Assembly: GCF_902498195.1 (NCBI RefSeq)
Contig: NZ_CABVIY010000003.1
Location: forward strand, 620,001 to 684,000
Direction of reading: 5' to 3'
Source of the DNA: Pseudomonas fluorescens
GTDB taxonomy: Bacteria > Pseudomonadota > Gammaproteobacteria > Pseudomonadales > Pseudomonadaceae
Length of the DNA stretch: 64,000 nucleotides
Part shown: piece after piece, positions 18,110-26,365 of the stretch
How the letters are laid out: each line of letters begins with the position of its first letter
Position numbering within the stretch: position 1 is the stretch's first letter
The notes under the pieces: generated by a model
What the model saw: only the letters and a program-made list of their open reading frames with translations
What the model was told of the DNA's origin: nothing
The model's database searches: none
Made by a program: the position numbers and the translations under genes

Positions 18110-18844
18110 ATGAAGTTACTCAATAAAGTGGCCTTTGTGACCGGCGCCGCGCAGGGCATGGGCCAGGCCATCGTGCGCGGTTTTGTCGCCGAAGGCGCGA
18201 AGGTGGTGGCTGTCGACCTGAACCAGGCCGCCCTGGCCGAGAGCCTGGCGGACCTGGGTGACAAGGTCCTGGCCGTGGCATGCAACGTCGGTGACGGCGC
18301 CTCCGTGGCCGATGCCATGGGCCAGGCCGAGCAGCACTTCGGTGGCCTCGACATCCTGGTGAACAACGCGGGCGTGGGCGGGCTGGACAGCTTCCTCGAC
18401 ACCCCGGACGAAAGCTGGGCACGGGTGATCGGCGTGAACCTGGGCGGTACTTTCCTATGCTGCCGCGAGGGCGCCAGGCTGATGGTCAAGGGCGGGCGCA
18501 AAGGGGCGATCATCAACCTCTCCAGCACCGCCGCGCTGACGGGCGAAGGCCCCAGCCATTACTGCGCCTCGAAAGCCGGGGTGATGGGCCTGACCCGCTC
18601 GATCGCCCGTGAACTGGCGGCCAGCGGTATCCGCGTCAACACCCTGGTGCCGGGGCCGACCAACACCCCGATGATGGCCGGCATCCCCGACGAATACATG
18701 GAAGCACTGCTGAAAAACGTGCCGTTGGGCCGCATGTGCGAGACCGACGAGATCGCCCGGGTGGCGGTGTTCCTGGCCAGCGAAGACGCCAGTTTCATGA
18801 CCGGGCAAAACATCGCCGTCAACGGCGGCATGGCCTTTATCTGA
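18110..18844 (+). CDS. Short-chain dehydrogenase/reductase
   Basis: This 244-aa classical SDR has the nucleotide motif TGAAQGMG (residues 10-17), NNAG (about residue 85), the catalytic Ser in NLSSTAAL and the Y-x3-K in YCASKAG. It is an NAD(P)-dependent oxidoreductase of alcohols or ketones. Its operon partners are another SDR and a SnoaL-like protein, which suggests hydroxyl and double-bond handling on a polycyclic substrate. A hydroxysteroid dehydrogenase role is possible but not proven. The start at 18110 has CGGAGAG upstream. Confidence 0.8.
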   Translation: MKLLNKVAFVTGAAQGMGQAIVRGFVAEGAKVVAVDLNQAALAESLADLGDKVLAVACNVGDGASVADAMGQAEQHFGGLDILVNNAGVGGLDSFLDTPDESWARVIGVNLGGTFLCCREGARLMVKGGRKGAIINLSSTAALTGEGPSHYCASKAGVMGLTRSIARELAASGIRVNTLVPGPTNTPMMAGIPDEYMEALLKNVPLGRMCETDEIARVAVFLASEDASFMTGQNIAVNGGMAFI

Positions 18845-18858
18845 TCGGGGAGTGACCC

Positions 18859-19632
18859 ATGAGCAAACGATTACAGGGAAAAATCGCCTTCGTCACCGGC
18901 GCCGGTTCCGGCATCGGCGAGGCCACTGCGCTGCGGTTCGCCGAAGAGGGCGCCACGGTGGTGCTGTGCGGTCGACGTATCGAACCACTGCAAGGCGTGC
19001 AGGAAAAAATCCATGGCCTGGGCGGGCAGGCCGAGATCGCCGTGGCCGATGTCAGCGACGAGCAGGCCTACGTCGGCGCGCTGCAAGCCACCGCGCAACG
19101 GCATGGCCGCCTGGACATCCTGGTCAACAACGCGATGGCCTACACCTGGGGCGGCATCGACGCGATGTCCACCGCCGACTGGCACGCCAACTTTGCCACC
19201 ACCGTGGACGGCACGTTCTGGGGCACCCGCACCGCCATGCAGTTAATGAAGGCGCAGGGTGGCGGTTCAATCGTCAACATTGCCTCGATCTGCGGCCTGT
19301 TCGGCACCGCGCAAATGGCCGGTTACTCGGCGGCCAAGGCGGCGGTGATCAACTTCAGCCGCGCGGCGGCCAGCGAAGGCGCACCGCTCAACATCCGCTG
19401 CAACGTGATCATTCCCGGCGTGGTCGACACCCCGGCCACGGCCGGCATGCTGGGTGACACCCGGGCCCGTGCCAACACCGAGAAAGTCATCCCGATGAAA
19501 CGGGTCGGCCTGCCTGTGGAGCTGGCCAACGCCATTCTGTTCCTGGCCAGCGACGAAGCGTCGTACGTCACCGGCGCCAGCCTGGCGGTGGACGGCGGGC
19601 GCGGTTCGGACCTGTACACGGTGCTCGACTGA
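18859..19632 (+). CDS. Short-chain dehydrogenase/reductase
   Basis: This 257-aa SDR carries TGAGSGIG (residues 14-21), a variant NNAM in place of NNAG near residue 91, a catalytic Ser in NIASICGLFG and Y-x3-K in YSAAKAA. It lies 14 bp after the first SDR with GGGGAGTG as ribosome site. It overlaps the following gene by one base, so the three genes are one transcript. The substrate is unknown. Confidence 0.8.
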   Translation: MSKRLQGKIAFVTGAGSGIGEATALRFAEEGATVVLCGRRIEPLQGVQEKIHGLGGQAEIAVADVSDEQAYVGALQATAQRHGRLDILVNNAMAYTWGGIDAMSTADWHANFATTVDGTFWGTRTAMQLMKAQGGGSIVNIASICGLFGTAQMAGYSAAKAAVINFSRAAASEGAPLNIRCNVIIPGVVDTPATAGMLGDTRARANTEKVIPMKRVGLPVELANAILFLASDEASYVTGASLAVDGGRGSDLYTVLD

Positions 19633-20267
19633 TGAGCCCGGACACGAGCGCCTTGCTGGCGCGCATCGATCGCCTGGAGTCACTCGACGCCATCCGCCAA
19701 CTGGCCGGCCAATACGCCCTGGCTCTGGACATGCGCGACATGGACGCCATGGCCAACTGCTTCGCCCCGGACGTGCGCGTCGGCCGCGACAAGAGCGGTC
19801 GCGCGCACCTCAAGGCGTGGCTGGACGAAACCATGCGCAAGCAGTTCCATGGCACCTCCCATCACCTGGGCCAGCACATCATCGAATTCAGCGACGCCGA
19901 TCACGCCACCGGCGTGGTCTATTCGAAGAACGAGCATGAGACCGGTCCCGAGTGGGTGATCATGCAGATGCTGTACTGGGACGATTACGAGCGGATCGAC
20001 GGGCGCTGGTGCTTCCGCCGCCGCTTGCCGTGCTACTGGTACGCGAGCGACCTGAACAAACCACCGATTGGCGGCCTGAAAATGCGCTGGCCCGGTCGCG
20101 AACCCTACGCCGGCACCTTCCACGAGCTGTTTCCGTCCTGGGATGCCTTCTGGGCGCAACGCCCGGACAAGGACGCCTTGCCGCAGATTGCCGAGCCGGC
20201 GCCGCTGGAAGGGTTTCTTGCCAACCTGCGGCGGGGGGCGGGGGATCCGAAGATTCGGGTGCGGTGA
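19632..20267 (+). CDS. SnoaL-like (NTF2-fold) protein, possible dehydratase
   Basis: This 211-aa protein has the SnoaL_4 type N-terminus (LESLDAIRQLAGQYALALDMRDMDAMANCFAPD), in which an Asp in the helix and later histidines (HGTSHHLGQHIIEF) line the cone-shaped pocket. The superfamily includes scytalone dehydratase, steroid isomerase and the bile-acid 7alpha-dehydratases. The last group would fit a steroid operon containing two SDRs. The C-terminal 60 residues are longer than in the smallest family members. Function is inferred from fold and context only. Confidence 0.68.
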   Translation: MSPDTSALLARIDRLESLDAIRQLAGQYALALDMRDMDAMANCFAPDVRVGRDKSGRAHLKAWLDETMRKQFHGTSHHLGQHIIEFSDADHATGVVYSKNEHETGPEWVIMQMLYWDDYERIDGRWCFRRRLPCYWYASDLNKPPIGGLKMRWPGREPYAGTFHELFPSWDAFWAQRPDKDALPQIAEPAPLEGFLANLRRGAGDPKIRVR

Positions 20268-20288
20268 AAATTGTTTTGGATTGGGTGA

Positions 20289-21030
20289 ATATCCGTTGCT
20301 GCGGTAACGGCGGCTGGCGGTTTCGCCCTTACGGCGAGTCACTTGGAAAAGCGCCAAGTAACCAAGCGCTCTTGCCCCTGTCGTTCGGTGCCTCGCTAAG
20401 GCTCGGCATGCCCTCGTTCCGGTCCTGCTCCGTGGGCCCGCCGCCATCGGCCATCCATGGCCGGGGGCGGCTACCTCGGCATCCATGCCGAGGTGCCCAC
20501 TGCGCAGAACCTCCACTCGGCCTCTCGATGGGGCAAGAAGATCAAAAGCCAAAGCAACGCGAGGCGGCCTGATAGCCGACCTGCTTTCCCGGATGTACGC
20601 GTACCCCTGTAGGAGCGAGCCCTGCTCGCGATGAGCGCCCAGACACCGCGTTCATTCAGACCGCGCGCGTTATCGTTGACGACCATCGCGAGCAGGCTCG
20701 CTCCTACAGGGGATTGCGTACACCAGCCAAAGTCAGGTCGGCTTTAAGGCCGCCTCGCTTTGGTTTTTGATCTGGGGCGCCCCGTTAAACCACGATGGCC
20801 GAACGCAGGCATTGCGCAGTGGGGAAACCGGCAGGACGCCGGTTTAGCCGCGCTGGGCCAGGGATGGCCCATCGCGGCGACCCACGGAGCAATGCCTTCG
20901 TTCGGGCATGCCGAGCCTAAGCGAGGCACCGAGTGGTGGGGCAAGAGCCCTTTGCTTCCTTTGGGGCTTTTCCAAAGGGAGTCGCCGTAAGGGCGAAACC
21001 CTAAGTAGCCATCACAAAAATAATGGATAT
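20289..21030. repeat. Composite fold-back repeat, copy 2
   Basis: This is the second copy of the element at 16226-16977, in the same orientation and about 0.74 kb long. It shares most of the left arm (ACTTGGAAAAGCGCCAAGTA, CCATCCATGGCCGGGGGCGG) and the right arm (AACCGGCAGGACGCCGGTTT). Its centre holds a different REP doublet (20608-20708, GTAGGAGCGAGC type). It fills the gap between the SnoaL-like gene and the convergent acyl-CoA dehydrogenase. Confidence 0.85.
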
Positions 21031-21060
21031 ACAACCAATACACGTAACCGCAGACAGGCT

Positions 21061-22254
21061 TTAACCCATCACCCGCATCTCCCGCGGCATCCCCAACGCC
21101 CGCTCGGCAATGACATTGCGCTGAATCTCATTACTCCCCCCATAAATCGTGTCAGACCGCGTGAACAGGAACAACGACTGCAAGCGACTGAGCTGATAGG
21201 GCGCCGAATCGAGGATTTCCCCGGCGTCGCCCAGCACATCCATGGCCAGTTTGCCCAGGTCGCTGTGCCAGGTGGACCACGCCAGTTTGTAGATCATGGC
21301 TTCGCGTCCGAGCTGGCCGTCCTGCGGGCCGGACAACATGCGCAGGGAGTTGTAGCGCAACACCTTGAGCCCGGCCCAGGCCTGGGCAATGCGCTGGCGC
21401 AGCAGCGGGTCGCGCGCGGCGCCGTTGGCGCGGGCGATGCGGATGATTTCGTCGAGTTCATTGTGGAACTGCATCTGCTGCCCCAGCGTGGACACGCCGC
21501 GCTCGAAACCCAGCAGGGCCATGGCGATCTTCCAGCCATCGCCGGGTTGGCCAAGCATATTGTCAGTGCTGGTGACGGCTTCGTCGAAGAACACCTCGTT
21601 GAACTCACTGGTGCCTGTCAGTTGCTGGATCGGCTGCACGCGAATGCCGTCCTGGGCCATCGGCACCAGCAGGAAGGACAGGCCCTGATGCCCCTGGCTG
21701 CCGGGTTCGGTGCGCGCCAGCACAAAACACCAGTCGGCCTCATGGGCCAGGGACGTCCAGACCTTCTGCCCGCTGATCAGCCAATGCTTGCCCGTGGCGT
21801 CGAGCCGGGCCCGGGTCTGCACATTGGCCAGGTCCGAGCCGGCCCCCGGTTCCGAATAACCCTGGCACCAGAACTGGCTACCGTCGAGGATGCCGGGCAA
21901 CAGGCGTTGCTGTTGGGCCGGGGTGCCGAAGGCGGCGAGGGTGGGGCCGACCAGGCCTTCGCCGATATGGCCCATGCGCCCGGGGCCACCGGCACGGGCG
22001 TATTCTTCATGGAAAATCACCTGCTGGCTGATGGACAGCCCCCGTCCGCCATGGTCCCGGGACCAGCCAACGCCGATCCAGGCACCAGCGGCCAGCTCGC
22101 GCTCCCAGGCTTTGCGTTCTTCTGGAAAGCTGTGTTCATCCCCCGGCCCGCCACGAAAGCGCAACGCTGCAAACTCGCCGCCCAGGTGCTCGGCCATCCA
22201 TCCGCTGACTTCTTCGCGGAACACTTCATCTGCACCACTGAAACCGATTTTCAT
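21061..22254 (-). CDS. Acyl-CoA dehydrogenase, FadE30-like
   Basis: This 397-aa flavoprotein resembles mycobacterial FadE30, which acts early in beta-oxidation of the HIP side chain in steroid C/D-ring breakdown. Shared marks are LGGEFAALRFRGGPG, WCQGYSEPGAGSDLA (FAD and substrate loop), FNEVFFDE and YGGSNEIQRNVIAERALG near the C-terminus. The start at 22254 has GGGAGA upstream. It follows its partner dehydrogenase by 2 bp, a pairing typical of the alpha2beta2 acyl-CoA dehydrogenases of steroid pathways. Confidence 0.82.
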   Translation of the reverse strand: MKIGFSGADEVFREEVSGWMAEHLGGEFAALRFRGGPGDEHSFPEERKAWERELAAGAWIGVGWSRDHGGRGLSISQQVIFHEEYARAGGPGRMGHIGEGLVGPTLAAFGTPAQQQRLLPGILDGSQFWCQGYSEPGAGSDLANVQTRARLDATGKHWLISGQKVWTSLAHEADWCFVLARTEPGSQGHQGLSFLLVPMAQDGIRVQPIQQLTGTSEFNEVFFDEAVTSTDNMLGQPGDGWKIAMALLGFERGVSTLGQQMQFHNELDEIIRIARANGAARDPLLRQRIAQAWAGLKVLRYNSLRMLSGPQDGQLGREAMIYKLAWSTWHSDLGKLAMDVLGDAGEILDSAPYQLSRLQSLFLFTRSDTIYGGSNEIQRNVIAERALGMPREMRVMG

Positions 22255-22256
22255 GA

Positions 22257-23423
22257 TCACTCTCCCAACAACTGTGCGGCCAGGCGCTCGCGGTGCAGCG
22301 CCGGGCTGCCCAACAGGTGCTCGCCGGCGCGGGCACGTTTGAAGTACAGGTGCGGATCGTATTCCCAGGTGAAACCGACACCGCCATGCAGCTGGATCGA
22401 CTCGGCGGCACAGTGGAAAAACGCTTCGCTGGCATGGATTTTCGCGGTGGCGGCGGCCTGCTCAAGTTCGCCGGCCACCGTGGCGTCGCCCTCAGGGTCG
22501 AGACGTTCCTGGGCCACGCAGGCGGCGTAGTAGGCCGCGGAGCGGGCGCATTCGACTTGCAGCATCATGTCGGCGCAGCGGTGCTTGATCGCCTGGAAGC
22601 TGGCGATGGTGCGTTTGAATTGCCGGCGTTCGGCAATGTAGGCCAGGGTCAGGTCCAGGGCCTGTTGCGCACCGCCCGTCTGTTCGGCGGCCAGCCCGGC
22701 CGTGGCGATCAGCAGGCTGTCGCGCAGCACCGCCCAACCTTGCCCGGGGCCACAGAGCTGCTGTGCCTCGCTGACCTGCACGTCATGCAGCTCGACACGC
22801 GCCAGGCGACGGGTCTGGTCCAGGGTTGCCAGGGCATCGCGTCTCATGCCCGGTGTATCGCCAGGCAAGGCGAACAGGCTGATGCCCTGTTCACCCTGGG
22901 TGCCAGGGGCGCGGGCGGCAACGATCAACAGATCGGCCGAAGCGCCATCGATCACCTGGGCGTAATCACCGTTGAGGATCCAGCCCCGTGGGGAAGGCTC
23001 GGCAACGGTGTGCACGCTGCAAGCGTTGAGCCCGGGCGCGCTGGCGAAGGCGAGGGTGGCACGGGTTTCACCGCTGGCGATCGACCCCAGCCATGGCGCC
23101 TTCACCGCCTCGTTATGCCCCAGCAACAGCGCCGGGGTGGCCAGGCACGTGGTGGCGAACAGCGGTGAGCCCAGCAAAAAGCGACCGCTTTGCTCCAGCA
23201 GGATCGCCAGTTCGACAAACCCCAGGCCCATGCCGCCAAAGCGCTCGGGCACCATCAATGCTGGCCAGTACAGTTCCTGACCGATGCGCCGCCAGACGTC
23301 GGGGTCGTGAGCGTCCGGGCGATTCATGGCGGCGCGCACCGCATGCGAGTCGCTGACCTGAGCGAGAAACCGCTCGGCGCTGTCGCGAATCATCAGGTGT
23401 TCTTCAGTAAAAGCGAACTCCAT
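22257..23423 (-). CDS. Acyl-CoA dehydrogenase, partner subunit
   Basis: This 388-aa protein belongs to the acyl-CoA dehydrogenase family (MEFAFTEEHLMIRDSAERFL at the start, RRQFKRTIASFQAIKHRCAD near residue 265, and a C-terminal LHGGVGFTWEYDPHLYFKRA). This C-terminal form lacks the usual catalytic-Glu context, as in the second subunit of heterotetrameric enzymes. The start at 23423 gives the normal family N-terminus. An in-frame TTG at 23492 lies in the promoter region. It is the first gene of the minus-strand pair and has regulon motif site 3 upstream. Confidence 0.82.
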   Translation of the reverse strand: MEFAFTEEHLMIRDSAERFLAQVSDSHAVRAAMNRPDAHDPDVWRRIGQELYWPALMVPERFGGMGLGFVELAILLEQSGRFLLGSPLFATTCLATPALLLGHNEAVKAPWLGSIASGETRATLAFASAPGLNACSVHTVAEPSPRGWILNGDYAQVIDGASADLLIVAARAPGTQGEQGISLFALPGDTPGMRRDALATLDQTRRLARVELHDVQVSEAQQLCGPGQGWAVLRDSLLIATAGLAAEQTGGAQQALDLTLAYIAERRQFKRTIASFQAIKHRCADMMLQVECARSAAYYAACVAQERLDPEGDATVAGELEQAAATAKIHASEAFFHCAAESIQLHGGVGFTWEYDPHLYFKRARAGEHLLGSPALHRERLAAQLLGE

Positions 23424-23483
23424 GGGGGTTGTCTCTGCAAGGCGGATGGATGCCTCAGTCTGGAGGGCTGGCGGTAGCGTTCG

Positions 23484-23502
23484 AATCACCAAAACGGACT
23501 AG
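23484..23502 (-). promoter_or_regulatory. Regulon motif, site 3 (drives the fadE pair)
   Basis: On the minus strand the site reads CTAGTCCGTTTTGGTGATT. CTAGTCC is perfect and the right half (GG-x-GAT) is diverged. It lies 61 bp before the start at 23423. Confidence 0.6.
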
Positions 23503-23543
23503 GGCACCCCCGGCTCTATGCGGTGCCTGGCTGTTCATCACAC

Positions 23544-23645
23544 TGTAGGAGCGAGCCCTGCTCGCGATGGACGTCAACGATGACGCTGGATGTCTGAATG
23601 AGCGCGGTGTCTGGACCTCCATCGCGAGCAGGGCTCGCTCCTACA
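23544..23645. repeat. REP doublet between divergent promoters
   Basis: TGTAGGAGCGAGCCCTGCTC and its complement ending GGGCTCGCTCCTACA flank about 50 bases. The element separates the divergent regulon motif sites 3 and 4. Confidence 0.85.
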
Positions 23646-23676
23646 GGGAACAGGAAAGCTCGGGGCACCGCGGTGC

Positions 23677-23695
23677 TTAGTCTCAACGGACGATG
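23677..23695 (+). promoter_or_regulatory. Regulon motif, site 4 (drives the main operon)
   Basis: The site reads TTAGTCTCAACGGACGATG. It lies 66 bp before the extradiol dioxygenase start at 23761, the first gene of the ten-gene operon that ends at 33465. CACAAT about 21 bp downstream is a weak -10 candidate. Confidence 0.7.
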
Positions 23696-23760
23696 AAGGC
23701 CCGGGCGGCGCTTTGCACAATGCTCGCCACGACCCCCCTTCAGCCAACGAGGACCCAGGC

Positions 23761-24651
23761 ATGATCGACATTCGCGGTTTGAGCTATTTCGTCTCGCAGA
23801 TCGAAAACCTCAGCCATTGGCAGCGTTACGCCGAAGACGTGCTGGGCATGCAGGTGCGTGCGGCGCCGGGCGGTGGCCTGTACGTGAAGATGGACGAGCG
23901 TCCGTTTCGCATGCTGATCGTGGAGGGCAGCGAGGCGCGCTACCTGGCGTCCGGCTGGGAGCTGGCCAGCGAGGCGGCGTTCCAGGCGGCACTGGATCAC
24001 CTGAACGCCGCCGGCATCGAATGGCAGGCCGGTTCTGCCGCCGAGGTCGAGCAGCGCGGCGTCCAGGCGCTGGTCAAACTCACCGACCCGTCGGGCAATT
24101 GCCACGAACTGAGCTGGGGGCACCGCTCCGATTGCCTGCCCTTCATCTCGCCCCAGGGCGTGCCGCGTTTCATCACCGGCGACATGGGGCTGGGCCACAC
24201 CGTGCTGCCGGCGCCGAACTTCGACGCGACCCTGGCGTTCGCCAAGGACGTGCTGGGCTTCGAACTGTCGGACATTTTCAACTTCCGTCCCGACCCCTCG
24301 GCGCCGCCGATCCGCATTCACTTCCTGCATTGCCACAACGCCCGCCACCACAGCCTGGCCCTGGCCGAATACCCGGTGCCATCAGGTTGCGTGCACGTGA
24401 TGGTCGAGGTCGATTCGATGACGGAAGTCGGCCGTGCCCACGACCGTTTGCGCGCCCATGAAGTGAGGCTGTCGGCGACCCTCGGCCAGCACCTCAACGA
24501 TCAGATGACCAGCTTCTACATGAAGACGCCGTCCGGTTTCGATCTCGAATACGGCTTTGGCGGACTGCAAGTCGACTGGGCCGAGCACTCGGCGTTCGAA
24601 TTCACCCGCGTGAGCATTTGGGGGCACGACTTTTCGGTCGGCCAACCCTAA
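23761..24651 (+). CDS. hsaC: Extradiol dioxygenase, HsaC/TesB-like
   Basis: This 296-aa type I extradiol dioxygenase has two vicinal-oxygen-chelate domains. Fe(II) ligands are H146 (GLGHTVLP), H213 (CVHVMVE) and E263 (FDLEYGFG), and the acid-base histidine is H197 (NARHHSLAL). In steroid degradation HsaC/TesB opens the aromatised ring A of 3,4-DHSA. The product would go to the hydrolase at 17017. The start at 23761 lies after GGACCCAGGC. An upstream in-frame ATG at 23713 would add 16 unlikely residues. Biphenyl- or diterpenoid-type catechols cannot be excluded from this gene alone. Confidence 0.8.
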   Translation: MIDIRGLSYFVSQIENLSHWQRYAEDVLGMQVRAAPGGGLYVKMDERPFRMLIVEGSEARYLASGWELASEAAFQAALDHLNAAGIEWQAGSAAEVEQRGVQALVKLTDPSGNCHELSWGHRSDCLPFISPQGVPRFITGDMGLGHTVLPAPNFDATLAFAKDVLGFELSDIFNFRPDPSAPPIRIHFLHCHNARHHSLALAEYPVPSGCVHVMVEVDSMTEVGRAHDRLRAHEVRLSATLGQHLNDQMTSFYMKTPSGFDLEYGFGGLQVDWAEHSAFEFTRVSIWGHDFSVGQP

Positions 24652-24660
24652 GGAATTGTC

Positions 24661-25539
24661 ATGATGAACAAACAACTGACAGCGGCCGATGCGGTCGCTC
24701 AACTGCGCGATGGCATGACCATCGGTTTCGGCGGCTGGGGGCCACGGCGCAAGCCCATGGCGATCGTGCGCGAGATCCTGCGCTCAGAAGTCAAGGACCT
24801 GACCGTGGTCGCCTACGGCGGCCCGGAAGTGGGCATGCTGTGCGCCGCCGGCAAGGTCAAAAAGCTGGTGTTCGGCTTCGCCACCCTCGATGCCATTCCA
24901 CTGGAACCCTACTACCGCAAGGCCCGCGAGGCCGGTGAACTGGAACTGATGGAGCTGGACGAAGGCATGTTCCAGTGGGGTCTGCGCGCCGCCGGCATGC
25001 GCCTGCCGTTCCTGCCCACCCGTTGCGGCCTGGCCACCGACGTCACGCGCCTGAACCCGGCACTGAAAACCGTGCAGTCGCCCTATGCCGATGGCGAGGT
25101 GCTGCTGGCGATGCCGGCGCTCAACCTCGATGTGGCGTTCCTGCATGTCAACGTCGCCGACCGCCTGGGCAATACCCTGGTGACCGGACCGGACCCGTAC
25201 TTCGATCACTTGTTCGCCCGCGCCGCCCAGCAGTGCTTCGTCTCCTGCGAACGCCTGGAAGACCGCCTGCAATTGAGCGCCGAGCAGGCGCGTTTCAATA
25301 CCTTCGAGCGTTACCTGGTCAGCGGCGTGGTGCACGCACCGCTCGGTGCGCACCCGACGTCCTGTGCCCCGGACTACGGCTGGGACATGAAGCACCTCAA
25401 GGGCTATGTCGCCAGCAGCCAGGCGGAAAACGGCTGGCAGGATTATGTGCAGACCTACGTCGCCGGTGGCGAGCAGGCCTATCAGGCACAGAACGGCGGT
25501 GCCGACTCCATGGGCGCCTTGCCCCTTCCCGTGTTCTGA
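24661..25539 (+). CDS. ipdA: CoA-transferase-like ring hydrolase, alpha subunit (IpdA)
   Basis: This 292-aa protein belongs to the class I CoA-transferase superfamily and matches IpdA of the steroid C/D-ring pathway. It opens with KQLTAADAVAQLRDGMTIGFGGWGPRRKPM and contains LMELDEGMFQWGLRAAGMRLPF. In Mycobacterium and Rhodococcus IpdAB hydrolyses the last carbocyclic ring of COCHEA-CoA instead of transferring CoA. It lies 9 bp after the dioxygenase gene and 12 bp before ipdB. Confidence 0.83.
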   Translation: MMNKQLTAADAVAQLRDGMTIGFGGWGPRRKPMAIVREILRSEVKDLTVVAYGGPEVGMLCAAGKVKKLVFGFATLDAIPLEPYYRKAREAGELELMELDEGMFQWGLRAAGMRLPFLPTRCGLATDVTRLNPALKTVQSPYADGEVLLAMPALNLDVAFLHVNVADRLGNTLVTGPDPYFDHLFARAAQQCFVSCERLEDRLQLSAEQARFNTFERYLVSGVVHAPLGAHPTSCAPDYGWDMKHLKGYVASSQAENGWQDYVQTYVAGGEQAYQAQNGGADSMGALPLPVF

Positions 25540-25551
25540 GGACCTGCGACC

Positions 25552-26349
25552 ATGACTGCAACCTGTGATTTTACCCTCGCCGAATTGATGATCGTCGCTG
25601 CCAGCGAAGCCTGGCGCGGCAATGGCGAGGTCATTGCCTCGGGCCTCGGTGTCATCCCGCGCCTGGGCGCCAGCCTGGCCAAACTGACCCACAGCCCGGA
25701 ACTGCTGATGACCGACAGCGAGGCCTTCCTGGTGGAAGAGCCGATTCCGCTGGGCCCGCGTGGCGACTACGTGCCGCGTTACTCGGGCTACCTGTCGTTC
25801 GAGCGGGTGTTCGAATGCGTGTGGGGCGGGCGTCGTCACGCGATGATCGGGCCGACCCAGATCGACCGCTGGGGCCAGACCAACCTGTCCTGCGTCGGCG
25901 ACTATCAGAAGCCCAAGACGGCGATCCTCGGCGTGCGTGGCCTGCCGGGCAACAGCATCAACCACCTCAACTCGTTCTTCGTGCCCAGCCATAACAGCCG
26001 GGTGTTCGTCAGCGGCGAAGTGGACATGGTCTCCGGCGTCGGCTTCAAGGCCGAGCGCTGGCCTGAAGGCGCGCGCCGCGACCTGATGGACATTCATTGC
26101 GTGGTCAGCGACCTGTGTGTCCTGGATTTCAATGGCCCGGACCGCGCCGTGCAGGTGCGCTCGCTGCACCCCGGCGTGAGTTTCGAGCAGGTCCAGGACA
26201 ACACCGGCTTCCCGTTGCTCAAGTCCGCACAGCTCCACGAAACCGTGCACCCCACCGGTGAACAGTTGGCCCTGATCCGCCGACTCGATCCCCACGACTA
26301 CCGCGCCACGGCGATCAAGGGCAACCCGCCCGGCATCCGTACGGCCTGA
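25552..26349 (+). CDS. ipdB: CoA-transferase-like ring hydrolase, beta subunit (IpdB)
   Basis: This 265-aa protein is the second subunit. It has FTLAELMIVAASEAWRGNGEVIASGLGVIPR at the start and MIGPTQIDRWGQTNLSC and LRGLPGN-like VRGLPGNSINHLNSFF later, the IpdB pattern. The two subunits act together in the cytoplasm. Their adjacency and the IpdC-like gene two positions downstream repeat the ipdA-ipdB-ipdC order of actinobacteria, with one extra hydratase gene in between. Confidence 0.83.
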   Translation: MTATCDFTLAELMIVAASEAWRGNGEVIASGLGVIPRLGASLAKLTHSPELLMTDSEAFLVEEPIPLGPRGDYVPRYSGYLSFERVFECVWGGRRHAMIGPTQIDRWGQTNLSCVGDYQKPKTAILGVRGLPGNSINHLNSFFVPSHNSRVFVSGEVDMVSGVGFKAERWPEGARRDLMDIHCVVSDLCVLDFNGPDRAVQVRSLHPGVSFEQVQDNTGFPLLKSAQLHETVHPTGEQLALIRRLDPHDYRATAIKGNPPGIRTA

Positions 26350-26365
26350 GGCAAGGACAGCGAGC

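Noticed and set aside
20908-22530. 540-codon plus-strand frame starting in the repeat
   Set aside because: Nearly all of it is antisense to the FadE30-like gene and its partner.
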